A program made the translations under genes and the position numbers. The notes under the pieces are model-generated. The model worked only from the letters and a program-made list of their open reading frames with translations. It ran no database searches and had not been told where the DNA came from. From G942493375 sp942493375 (GTDB taxonomy: Bacteria > Armatimonadota > UBA5829): 64,000 nucleotides of DNA. Each line of letters opens with the position of its first letter. Within the stretch, counting starts at the first letter, position 1. Shown piece after piece: positions 17,679-26,741 of this stretch. The DNA lies in the NCBI GenBank assembly GCA_942493375.1, contig OW818698.1, positions 5,208,001 through 5,272,000 on the forward strand, read 5' to 3'.

Positions 17679-19907
17679 ATGCCCACTTGCTTTAGTAGAT
17701 ACCTGCAGATTGTATTGTTCTCAGTAGCAACCGCACTTTCAATAGTTGGGTTTGCATATTCTGCACAGGATTTGGGTGAATTACGAAAGGCAGATCATAC
17801 TCTTACCCAGGAAGTATTTAAGTCGCCAAAAAGCTTCGGTAGTGTTGCCAGCGAAAACCAGCAATTGTGGATAAAGCAGGTAGATGGTGGCATCAGCACA
17901 TTTGCCATTCTTGATACAATTGCTCATAGAAACCTTCTAGCTAACAAAGATCAGGTTATTTTTCAATTGGAAATGTTGGTGAATGGTGCGAAAACAATTA
18001 TAAGAGCAGACCAGGGATGGAATCGCGTTAAGATAAGTGTCACTGCAAAAGGGCTTAAAGCTGTATTGTCCGGAAGAAAAGAACCCGGGTTGGAGTCACT
18101 AAATGCAGTAGTCACCGCAAGCAAATCAACCGATCAGAAAGCAATACTGTTAAGGCTAAAAGTTGATGGTGTCTCTTTGAATGCTTCCGTCCTAAGAGCA
18201 CGTTTCCCACAAGTTGTCTTATCAACAAATACAAGCTACTGGACTGTATTCTATCCGCTGGGTCCGGGAGTCATTCATTCAGGATCAGAAGTGAAGAAGA
18301 CCGACTTCTCATTTGTGTACCCGGGAGCTGGGGCTGTGATGCAGTACATGGCAATGTACGACAGTTCATCCGGATTCCACTTTACTACCCGGGACCCATA
18401 TGGATCATACCGAATTGTTGACGCCCGGGGAGATTCTGCTGAATCAATAAGATTCAGCACAGAACAGTATGCACCTGGAATGGGACTGCCAGGGAATGGA
18501 TACTGCTCTGACTATGATACGGCTTGGCAGATATTCAAAGGTGACTGGTATGACGCAGCCCAGATATATAAAAGATGGGTTGCAAAAGAAGCTAAATGGT
18601 ACCCCAGGAAAGGTCAACCCAGGACTCCGGCAACACCCCGGGAAATAGTACAACTGTCCTCCTGGGCTCTTGCAACGGAAGTTGCCGACCATATTACTGA
18701 TCAGGGTCTTGATAATGTTATCAAGTTCAAGGAATATATGGGAGTACCTACTGCTTACCACATATATTCCTGGCACATGACACCCGATGCTGTAGACGAC
18801 TACCCACACTTTTTACCGGCAAAGCCCGGAATGGTAGAGGGTGTTAAGAAACTGCACAATGCCGGAGTATATATTATGCCATATATCAATGGCAGGCTGT
18901 GGGATACCAGAGACAGAGGTTTGGAGGACTGGCAATATACAAGTGTGGCTAAACCTGCAACTGCAAAGGATGAGAATGGATTACCTTATCTGGAGACTTA
19001 TGGCTACAAGGAAAGCGATGGCAGCGATGTTCAACTTGCTGTTATGTGTCCAGCAACAGAGGTCTGGCAAAAAACGATGACGGATATAACACTTCGTTTG
19101 ATGAACGAAATCGGAGTAGATGGTGTTTACATAGATCAGGTAGCTGCAGCGGGTCCTTTGGGATGTATGGATAAGTTTCACGGTCATCCGCTGGGTGGTG
19201 GACACTGGTGGGTTGATGGTTATAATAAAATGCTCTCTGATATCAGGTCGAAAATGAAAGGTCATTTCTTGACCGCTGAGTGCAATGCAGAACCTTATAT
19301 AAGATGGTTTGATGGATACCTGGCCTGGAACTGGCAGTATGAAGGAATGGTCCCGGCATTCCAGGCAGTCTATAGTGACAAAATTATGGTGTTTGGCAGG
19401 AAATACGCTGGTGATGCAGGTGCAGTGAGAGCCAAAGCAGCACAGCAACTGGTATATGGTGAACAGATCTGCTGGACTGATCCTGGAATCATTTCTGACC
19501 CAGTCAAGAGTGAATATATTCGCCGTGCAATCAAGATGCGTTATGCTCTTCGAGATATAATCTCAACGGGTCAAATGTTAAGACCGTTGAAACTCAAGTG
19601 TAGTGTCAAACCGGTTGTTAATGACTGGCAGTGGGGCGGGGTGAGTATGGTTACCACAGAAGCTGTGCTTACCGGCTCCTGGAAATTTGGCAATCGCATT
19701 GCATTCCTGTTTGCCAATGTTACTGACAAACCTGTTACATTTACGTTCAAGGTCAACTCCAGGGAATATGGGTTGTTGGACAAAGTGAATGCAATTGTGT
19801 ATAAGGGAGATGGCATAAAGACTGGTAGTATAAGTCTTGATTTTTCTCACTCTCAGGATTTGAGTTTAGGAGCAGGCGAAATGATTGCCTGGGCGTTTGA
19901 TAAATAG
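17679..19907 (+). CDS. Exported DUF6259-type glycoside hydrolase (paralogue 2)
   Basis: 742 residues with a signal peptide ending near FAYSA. Same architecture as the product of 14376-16586: beta-sandwich, TIM barrel with YIDQVAAAGP (D486) and TECNAEPY (E534), HGHPLGGGHWW, and a C-terminal beta domain. The main difference is a small insertion near residue 330 (ALATEVADHITDQGL). GGAGG lies six bases before the ATG. It heads an apparent four-gene operon: the next start is eight bases after its stop. Two divergent copies so close suggest tandem duplication followed by insertion of, or separation by, the beta-helix gene. Substrate unknown. Confidence 0.78.
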   Translation: MPTCFSRYLQIVLFSVATALSIVGFAYSAQDLGELRKADHTLTQEVFKSPKSFGSVASENQQLWIKQVDGGISTFAILDTIAHRNLLANKDQVIFQLEMLVNGAKTIIRADQGWNRVKISVTAKGLKAVLSGRKEPGLESLNAVVTASKSTDQKAILLRLKVDGVSLNASVLRARFPQVVLSTNTSYWTVFYPLGPGVIHSGSEVKKTDFSFVYPGAGAVMQYMAMYDSSSGFHFTTRDPYGSYRIVDARGDSAESIRFSTEQYAPGMGLPGNGYCSDYDTAWQIFKGDWYDAAQIYKRWVAKEAKWYPRKGQPRTPATPREIVQLSSWALATEVADHITDQGLDNVIKFKEYMGVPTAYHIYSWHMTPDAVDDYPHFLPAKPGMVEGVKKLHNAGVYIMPYINGRLWDTRDRGLEDWQYTSVAKPATAKDENGLPYLETYGYKESDGSDVQLAVMCPATEVWQKTMTDITLRLMNEIGVDGVYIDQVAAAGPLGCMDKFHGHPLGGGHWWVDGYNKMLSDIRSKMKGHFLTAECNAEPYIRWFDGYLAWNWQYEGMVPAFQAVYSDKIMVFGRKYAGDAGAVRAKAAQQLVYGEQICWTDPGIISDPVKSEYIRRAIKMRYALRDIISTGQMLRPLKLKCSVKPVVNDWQWGGVSMVTTEAVLTGSWKFGNRIAFLFANVTDKPVTFTFKVNSREYGLLDKVNAIVYKGDGIKTGSISLDFSHSQDLSLGAGEMIAWAFDK

Positions 19908-19915
19908 GAGTTGAC

Positions 19916-22900
19916 ATGTATAATCATCAGTCTCGTTTGACCTTGAATACCATCTTGGTGCTGGTAACAACATTTTGTTTCATTCTGCTTGCTTGTTCAT
20001 CCTTTGCGCAGGACAACACCAATCAGTCTCCATATTCATGGAACTTCAAAACAGATGCTGACTTTCTTGGGTGGACTACTGAAGGGTTTACTCAGGTAGC
20101 TGTGTCCGGAGGTAGTATAAAGGGTACGACTACAAAGTTTCCTTTCTTGAATTCTCCGGTGCTTACACTCGACTCTCAGCAATATCCGACCTTGACCTTT
20201 ACGGCTAAGTCCAACTGCTCGGGGATGGGCAGTATATATTTCAGACATGCGGGTGAGATTCTGGCAGACAGCAGGGCATTGTCGTTCCAGATCAGGGGAG
20301 ATGGTCAGTTTCATCGTTATGTAGTTGATCTTACTATAAACCCGCAGTGGAAGGGGATCATAGAGCAGATAAGGTTCGATACTGTTTATGTTCCCAATGC
20401 CAGTGTTGAAGTATCTCAGATAGCTTTCCTGCGTACAAATGCCAAGGCAGCAGCAGATAAACTGAATCTTGTTATGAACGGTGATTTTTCAGCATATTCT
20501 CCGGACAGAGTCGAATCCTGGTCAGTATCTCCGAACACAGCAGGATCACTCAAAGTTCAGAGCGTTGCCGGAAGAGATTCCGTTGGAATGCTGCAGACAA
20601 CGCAGCCAAAATCTACTGTATCAATAGAGCAGCCGGTGGAGTTCGATTATTCCGGTTACTATATGATTTCACTGGACGCATTGCCGGTGAAAATCAACAA
20701 TAGCGATACGGTTGTGATCACTCTCAAATATCTCGATATCCTGGGTGATCCGATAAAAGACAGTCTTGTATGGAAATTGAACTGTGATAGTCCGGATTGG
20801 TCTACATTAAAGAAGAGTTTCAAAATACCAGAAAAAGCCGCGACCGGGTCCTTTATTGTAAAACTGTATTCAGCCTCTGGTAGAAGCTCGATTTATCTGG
20901 ACGACATCAAACTTAATCTCGATAGTGTGGAGAATTCCAAAGCTTCCACAATGAACTCCGGAAAAGCTTTTTCCTGGGATGGTGAATGGATATGGCTTGC
21001 TGGCAGTAAGGAAGACGATCAGTCCCCCGTGTACTTCCGCAAATCATTCGACCTTTCGGACTTGCGTAAAGTAACTGACGCCCGGGTAATTCTCACAGCT
21101 GACAATGAGTATACATTGACTGTAAATGGCCGCAATCTTCCCCGTGGACGTTCATATAACAATTGGAAAAAGCCCGATATATACAACATCAAACCCTATC
21201 TGAAATCAGGCAGGAATGTGTTGGCAGTGACAGCCATCAACCACGGTGGTCCGTCCGGGATGATTCTGGAAGCTGGAATACACTTAAGTAACAAGAGCGT
21301 CGTTTACCTCAAGTCTGATTCAACATGGAAGTGCAGCAAAAATGTTGATAGTAATTGGACAGCATCCGGATTCGATGATACCAGCTGGTCCAACTCCATT
21401 TCCATCGCCAAACCACCCACAGGTGCCTGGGCTGATATCGTTCCGTACACTTATCTTGGACCATCTACTGATGTTGCTTTTAGGAATCTATACTGTGCGA
21501 AAAAGATCGTGTCCGGTTTGAAACTGCCATACAGTATGACATTGAGCAGCCAGAAGAAATTCGCTCCCGGCACCTTCCTGTTTATTGATCTTGTGAAAGA
21601 CGGTTTTTCCTCCGGTACATCCCTGTTAAGGCAGGACTTGAGTGACAAGACTAGCACACAAGGTATCAAAATTGACGGTGTGTATAATCTCCCTGTGTTC
21701 ACAACTCCAGGCAAATACCATCTCAAAATCAGTGTGACAAACTCAAAGCCAATCGTTGCAAAGGCTCCTGGCGTCATAGTTAAAGACGGATTTGCGACGA
21801 TGCCGGTTACCGTGCAGCAGAAACCAAGAGTTATCAAGACTCCGGTATGCAAGTTTAAAATGGTCAACGGATACCCTTCATTTGTAATCAATGGTAAACC
21901 GCATACACCTCTGAACTACTGGGCAGAAGACACCAGTGTTAAAGGTCTCATACAGAACTGTAAGGAAAATGGCCTCCACATCTACTGGCTTGGTGTTAAT
22001 GGCACCATGCTGCAGAAGTCAGGCAAGTTCGATTTTGCAAAGATGGATGAAGCCGCCACTTCCCTTCTGACCCAGGACCCGGATGCGTATATAATCCTGA
22101 TTGTCCCTATCGATGGTGTATATAACACAGGCCTGCGCAGTTGGATGGAGAGTAACAAGGATGAGTTGGTCCGTGACTCTACTGGGTCTATCGATATCCC
22201 CGATTATGGTGACAATCCCAGTCATGCTACTTCAATGGCTTCAAAGAAGTGGATGAGTCTGGCTGAGAGCTTGATGCGTCAGCTAATTCGTCATGCCAGG
22301 ACCGGCAAGTATGCAGATAGAGTCATTGGATATCTTCCTTGCAGCGGGGTAACTTATGAATGGCAGCAGTGGGGATCGACTACCGCTCCGGCAGCGTTTG
22401 TAGATTATTCTGAACCTGCGCGGTTGGCATTTATCAAGTGGCTGCAGGTGAAATACAGTGATATAGGCAAGTTGAATGTTGCATGGAAGTCCAACTTAAG
22501 CTCACTTAGCGATGTCCAAATACCATCCAAAGAGGATCGCCTGAAAACTGACTACATGACTTTCCTTGATCCTGAAAAGAGTATGAGGGAGATAGATTAC
22601 AGGCAGTACTACTCTGAACTTGTCGCAGATGACATTATCCACATAACCAAAGTAGTGAAGGAAGAGACTAAAGGAGAGAGCACAGTTGGTGTCTTCTACG
22701 GCTATGTGACCCATGTGCTTGGACCCTATAGATACCAGTTGATCGGCCATACTGCTATGCATAAAGTCCTGTCATCTCCGGACATAGATTTCCTGATGTC
22801 ACCATCGGATTATGGTGACAGGCAGGTTGGTGGTGGGAGCGGGTTAATGGGTCCAGTTGGTTCCGTGAAACTCAATAACAAGATGTGGGTCGATCAGGCA

Positions 22901-23956
22901 GACTTGAGGACACATCATTCCCAGCAGCTTGCAAGGTTTATGAGCCTGGATGATGACAAGGCCGGTATCATTCGAAACTATGCAAATGCCCTTGTAAATG
23001 CGTGCTCTGAACAACTATATGATTTCAGCCTGGGTTGGGTGTCAGGTGACAAGAGGCTCATGCAACTGGCAGGAAAACTGCAGAAAATAGACCAGCTAGT
23101 TGCTAAAACTGACCGCACGAATGAGGACAAGAGCAACTCTCTGGCAGTGATAATAGATGAAAAATCCACATACTACACTGGAATGGCCAGCGGGATACAC
23201 TCCGACATGGTTAACTACCAATACATAGAACTCTCCCGGACAGGCATTGGATTCGATATGTACCTTCTGGATGATATCGCAAAAATCCCCAATCACAAGT
23301 GCTACCTGTTCCTCAATACATTCAGAATCACCAAAGATCAGCAGTCTGTCATTGAACAAAAGCTAAAGAAGTCCGGCAAGACTCTGATCTTTGTATACGC
23401 TCCGGGGATCACCGATGAAAAAGTACTGCTGCCCCAGAGAGTATCTGAGATCACCGGTATAAACATGAGTCTGCTGGACAAAGAAGTACTCTTGAGAATC
23501 AAGACCAACGTATCCAGCGATCCGATCTTCAAATACCTGCCGAATAGCACGACCTATGGTTCATTCAATCCGCATGGTCCAATATTAATTCCAACCGGCG
23601 GAACTCAGCTGGGAACAATTGAATCAATGCCGGATAAGCCAGGATTGGTGATAAAGAGATTCGCAGACTGGACATCGGTATTCTCAGTTGCTACTGCAAT
23701 TCCTGCCCCTCTGCTCAGAGGTGTCGCAGAATCTGCCGGAGTGATCATTGCAAATCCATTCGATACTGACATAACATACGGCAGTGGAAACCTGTTAGTT
23801 GTCCACACAGCAGAAAATGGAGAGAGAAGACTCCACTTCAGGTTGCAGACAGGGAAAGTGACTGAGTTGATGAGTGATAAGATATACACACTAAATAACG
23901 GCACAATAACTCTCCCGTTGAATGCAAGATCGACATACATATTTATGGCGAAGTAG
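19916..23956 (+). CDS. Large multidomain exported GH42-like protein
   Basis: 1346 residues. The signal sequence contains FILLAC, a possible lipobox. Modules in order: two carbohydrate-binding-like jelly rolls (about 38-175 and 180-335, the second with NLVMNGDFSAYSPDRVESW as in CBM4/9/22 proteins); a rhamnosidase/GH2 N-terminal-like sandwich (about 350-500: GEWIWLAGS, YFRKSFDLS, LTVNGRNL); a beta domain; a TIM barrel like GH42 (about 660-1040, with GVTYEWQQWG and WVDQADLRTHH); then a flavodoxin-like region as in the GH42 trimerisation domain (about 1080-1250). In these motifs the usual GH42 Asn-Glu pair is not clear, so activity is uncertain. AGGAG precedes the ATG, eight bases after the previous stop. 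Confidence 0.75.
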   Translation: MYNHQSRLTLNTILVLVTTFCFILLACSSFAQDNTNQSPYSWNFKTDADFLGWTTEGFTQVAVSGGSIKGTTTKFPFLNSPVLTLDSQQYPTLTFTAKSNCSGMGSIYFRHAGEILADSRALSFQIRGDGQFHRYVVDLTINPQWKGIIEQIRFDTVYVPNASVEVSQIAFLRTNAKAAADKLNLVMNGDFSAYSPDRVESWSVSPNTAGSLKVQSVAGRDSVGMLQTTQPKSTVSIEQPVEFDYSGYYMISLDALPVKINNSDTVVITLKYLDILGDPIKDSLVWKLNCDSPDWSTLKKSFKIPEKAATGSFIVKLYSASGRSSIYLDDIKLNLDSVENSKASTMNSGKAFSWDGEWIWLAGSKEDDQSPVYFRKSFDLSDLRKVTDARVILTADNEYTLTVNGRNLPRGRSYNNWKKPDIYNIKPYLKSGRNVLAVTAINHGGPSGMILEAGIHLSNKSVVYLKSDSTWKCSKNVDSNWTASGFDDTSWSNSISIAKPPTGAWADIVPYTYLGPSTDVAFRNLYCAKKIVSGLKLPYSMTLSSQKKFAPGTFLFIDLVKDGFSSGTSLLRQDLSDKTSTQGIKIDGVYNLPVFTTPGKYHLKISVTNSKPIVAKAPGVIVKDGFATMPVTVQQKPRVIKTPVCKFKMVNGYPSFVINGKPHTPLNYWAEDTSVKGLIQNCKENGLHIYWLGVNGTMLQKSGKFDFAKMDEAATSLLTQDPDAYIILIVPIDGVYNTGLRSWMESNKDELVRDSTGSIDIPDYGDNPSHATSMASKKWMSLAESLMRQLIRHARTGKYADRVIGYLPCSGVTYEWQQWGSTTAPAAFVDYSEPARLAFIKWLQVKYSDIGKLNVAWKSNLSSLSDVQIPSKEDRLKTDYMTFLDPEKSMREIDYRQYYSELVADDIIHITKVVKEETKGESTVGVFYGYVTHVLGPYRYQLIGHTAMHKVLSSPDIDFLMSPSDYGDRQVGGGSGLMGPVGSVKLNNKMWVDQADLRTHHSQQLARFMSLDDDKAGIIRNYANALVNACSEQLYDFSLGWVSGDKRLMQLAGKLQKIDQLVAKTDRTNEDKSNSLAVIIDEKSTYYTGMASGIHSDMVNYQYIELSRTGIGFDMYLLDDIAKIPNHKCYLFLNTFRITKDQQSVIEQKLKKSGKTLIFVYAPGITDEKVLLPQRVSEITGINMSLLDKEVLLRIKTNVSSDPIFKYLPNSTTYGSFNPHGPILIPTGGTQLGTIESMPDKPGLVIKRFADWTSVFSVATAIPAPLLRGVAESAGVIIANPFDTDITYGSGNLLVVHTAENGERRLHFRLQTGKVTELMSDKIYTLNNGTITLPLNARSTYIFMAK

Positions 23957-23975
23957 ACGTGAGGTTACTACATAT

Positions 23976-26741
23976 ATGGGGTGTAAATCGTTCTACAGTA
24001 AAATAGTCTTGCTTCTCATATTGTCGTTGTGTCTTTCTGAGAGTTGTTTTGCTGAATTGCTTGACAGGGAAGCCATTACTTCCGGCAATATACCTTCACA
24101 GATAAAGTTTAGTATGCTGAATCCGAATAAGGCTGAGCTGCGGGTTATACGGGAATATGCACCTTGTCTGAAACTTGATCTACGGGGCAAAGGGAAATGG
24201 AAACTAGCTTTCGGAAGTGTGGAAGTTAATACCGGCAGAAGATATACCTTCGCTTTTACAGTAGCCAGTGCAGGGGAAGCACTTCAGAGCAAAACACCTG
24301 ATGTTGCCAATTTTCGCCCGGAAAACCAGCCGAAGAAGGCAGAGACTCCCAAAGGAAAAGGATATGCAATACTAAATATCCTTGGAAATGGCAAAGCGCT
24401 GGCTTCCATTCCTGTGAGTCCAACATCATGGACAAAACTAACAACGGCGTTTGTAGTTCCCAAGGGTGTTGACAAGATAACTGCAGAATTGTTGGGCAGT
24501 GGTGGCGGTGTTTTCTTTATTGCTGATATGAATGTAGTCGCAGGCTCTGCGTCACCGCCTGTCTATGTCCCTTTGGAACTGACTTTTTCGCAGATTCAGG
24601 GCGGAGATCAGGTTGAGTTCAAATCCCTTATAAATGAAACAAAGACTTACTCCTTGTATAAGCCTGGTGAAACGGTCAGCTGGAAAGTGGAGTCTCCATC
24701 AGATGCTGCTTTCAAGAGATTCAAATATAAGATAATTGATGCCTACGGGAAATTCTATTCGCATGGAGAATGTGCTTTTCCGGCAGATATCAGTTATAAG
24801 CCCTTACATCCTGGTTACTACGAACTTGTGATTCGAAGCCTATCTATCAACAATCCCGATATGCAGATTCATGACAGACTTGGTGCAGCGATACTGAGTG
24901 AAGTCCCGAAGTTTGAGGCTGGGGGAAACCCATTTGGTGGGCAGTCTACACCGAATGATCTTCTTAGAATGCTGGGGGGAACCTGGTGCAGGGGAGGACT
25001 TACTAACTGGTCAGATGATGTGAATTTGCTTGATGTGAATACTGACTACAGCAAGAATATATCTGATTTCAAAGACAATTATATAATGCCTATGCATGTC
25101 TCGAACAACATAACCAGTAAATCAAATTCAGAGACAATCGGTGATGTTAATTTCCTGCCGACAGATGTCAAAGCATATGGTGAGTCATACGGAAAATTGG
25201 CTGGGCTAGGTAATGGATTTGTTAAAGTGTTTGAGTTTTGGAATGAGCCCGAAGGTCGCATAGGAGTAAGTCCACTGTGGACTCCGAAGAATTTTACAGA
25301 TGCGATTGTATCCGCATATAAGGGCTTGAAGGCAGCTAAACCTGATGCAAGAATGGCTGTCGGGAGCAATATAGAGCTGATTAAGTCTGTAAATGCTTTG
25401 GGTGGTCAGGATTCCTATGACATATTTATTCTGCACCCATATCCCTGGGCCATTGGTGGTCCCTGGAATACTCCTGAGGATGGTGCACTGCTTGAGACAT
25501 GCATTTCAGCCCGAAAATGGCTTGATTCATGTGGAGGGAAAAACAAAGAGATTTGGTCTACTGAATATGGTTATACAACCGGTAGTACTACCGGAGGATG
25601 CTCAGAAATAGAGCAGGCCCAAATGGATGTACGTGCATCTCTGTTACAACTTGCAGGGGGGCTCAATAAGATCAATCCGTTCCGGATGGGTGATGTATAC
25701 TTCTGGGGGCAGGTAGATGGACGGTTTGGACTGTGTAGAGGCAATCTAACCCCCAAACCAAGTTTTGTGTCCTACGGTGTCCTGATTCGAGCGGTTAAGA
25801 ATCTCCCATACAGAGGCAGGTTCAATGCTGGAAAGAACCTTGCCGTACTGGTCTTTGGAGATGAAAAAGAGACCACGGTAGCATTTTGGACAGACAAGGG
25901 AGTTAAACCGCTCAGCTTGAAAACGCCTGGCAATAGCATCCAAATGGACCAGTTCGGCTGCACTACAAAGCCAGGAACTGGTATCAGGCGCTATACTGCA
26001 TCCGGATCTGTTAATTATATCTGCGTTAGGCAGGGATATAGTAAGTTCGTGAAGGCACAGAATATACCATTTATCGCCGGCTTAAACGGTGGAATATTCG
26101 AGGGTAACACCAGGCGAAAGAAGTGGAGCATTCCTATCCTGTCCAAGACTCCTGTAGTCAATGGGAAACTGGATGAATGGCAAGGTCCGTCTATCAAGTT
26201 CGATGATCCAGGAAGAAATTTCAGCTCTCAGGTTCGTGTGGCTATTTCCGGTGATAGATTTTTTATTATGGCTAGCACTAGAGGTGAATCACCAGGAATA
26301 AACCCTAAAGACAAAAATGCGTTGTGGAATGGTGATTGCGTGGAGCTTTACCTTACCCCAAAACCGGATGACCGGTGCGTTGGATTTTACCGCGATGAGG
26401 ATTACCACATCCTTATTGCTCCGGGTATTGATGGTATGACAGGGAAAGTTACAAATGGTATCTCCGGAGCAAATCCTGATATTCCGTATTCTGATGCCAG
26501 ATATGTGCGCAATCCCGGTGGGGGATACGATATAGAAGCCAGTATACCGTTGGATTTCTTTAGGATCAAAAATGTAAAACCAGGTGATCGGTTTGGATTT
26601 GATATCCAGCTTGGTGTAGCATCAACCAAAGATGATTATCCAAGGCGTCTTCAAGAGACCTGGTCCGGTACCGGGCAGAACTATATGAACCCATTTGTTT
26701 GGGGTGATGCTGTAGCTGTGAAACAGGTAAACAGACGATGA
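23976..26741 (+). CDS. Exported clan GH-A glycosidase with C-terminal CBM9-like domain
   Basis: 921 residues from ATG 23976, which has TGAGGT upstream and opens a signal peptide (SFYSKIVLLLILSLCLSESCFA). The longer frame from 23922 overlaps the previous gene and is not needed. An N-terminal sugar-binding module (about 25-185) leads to a linker and a TIM barrel (about 310-640) with FEFWNEPEG (E424, acid/base candidate) and WSTEYGYTTG (E530, nucleophile candidate), as in GH39/GH5 relatives. Residues about 735-920 (VNGKLDEWQG, VRVAISGDRFFIMA, LWNGDCVELYLTP) are a CBM9/DOMON-type domain. The next gene overlaps it by four bases and encodes a paralogue lacking this last domain. Confidence 0.8.
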   Translation: MGCKSFYSKIVLLLILSLCLSESCFAELLDREAITSGNIPSQIKFSMLNPNKAELRVIREYAPCLKLDLRGKGKWKLAFGSVEVNTGRRYTFAFTVASAGEALQSKTPDVANFRPENQPKKAETPKGKGYAILNILGNGKALASIPVSPTSWTKLTTAFVVPKGVDKITAELLGSGGGVFFIADMNVVAGSASPPVYVPLELTFSQIQGGDQVEFKSLINETKTYSLYKPGETVSWKVESPSDAAFKRFKYKIIDAYGKFYSHGECAFPADISYKPLHPGYYELVIRSLSINNPDMQIHDRLGAAILSEVPKFEAGGNPFGGQSTPNDLLRMLGGTWCRGGLTNWSDDVNLLDVNTDYSKNISDFKDNYIMPMHVSNNITSKSNSETIGDVNFLPTDVKAYGESYGKLAGLGNGFVKVFEFWNEPEGRIGVSPLWTPKNFTDAIVSAYKGLKAAKPDARMAVGSNIELIKSVNALGGQDSYDIFILHPYPWAIGGPWNTPEDGALLETCISARKWLDSCGGKNKEIWSTEYGYTTGSTTGGCSEIEQAQMDVRASLLQLAGGLNKINPFRMGDVYFWGQVDGRFGLCRGNLTPKPSFVSYGVLIRAVKNLPYRGRFNAGKNLAVLVFGDEKETTVAFWTDKGVKPLSLKTPGNSIQMDQFGCTTKPGTGIRRYTASGSVNYICVRQGYSKFVKAQNIPFIAGLNGGIFEGNTRRKKWSIPILSKTPVVNGKLDEWQGPSIKFDDPGRNFSSQVRVAISGDRFFIMASTRGESPGINPKDKNALWNGDCVELYLTPKPDDRCVGFYRDEDYHILIAPGIDGMTGKVTNGISGANPDIPYSDARYVRNPGGGYDIEASIPLDFFRIKNVKPGDRFGFDIQLGVASTKDDYPRRLQETWSGTGQNYMNPFVWGDAVAVKQVNRR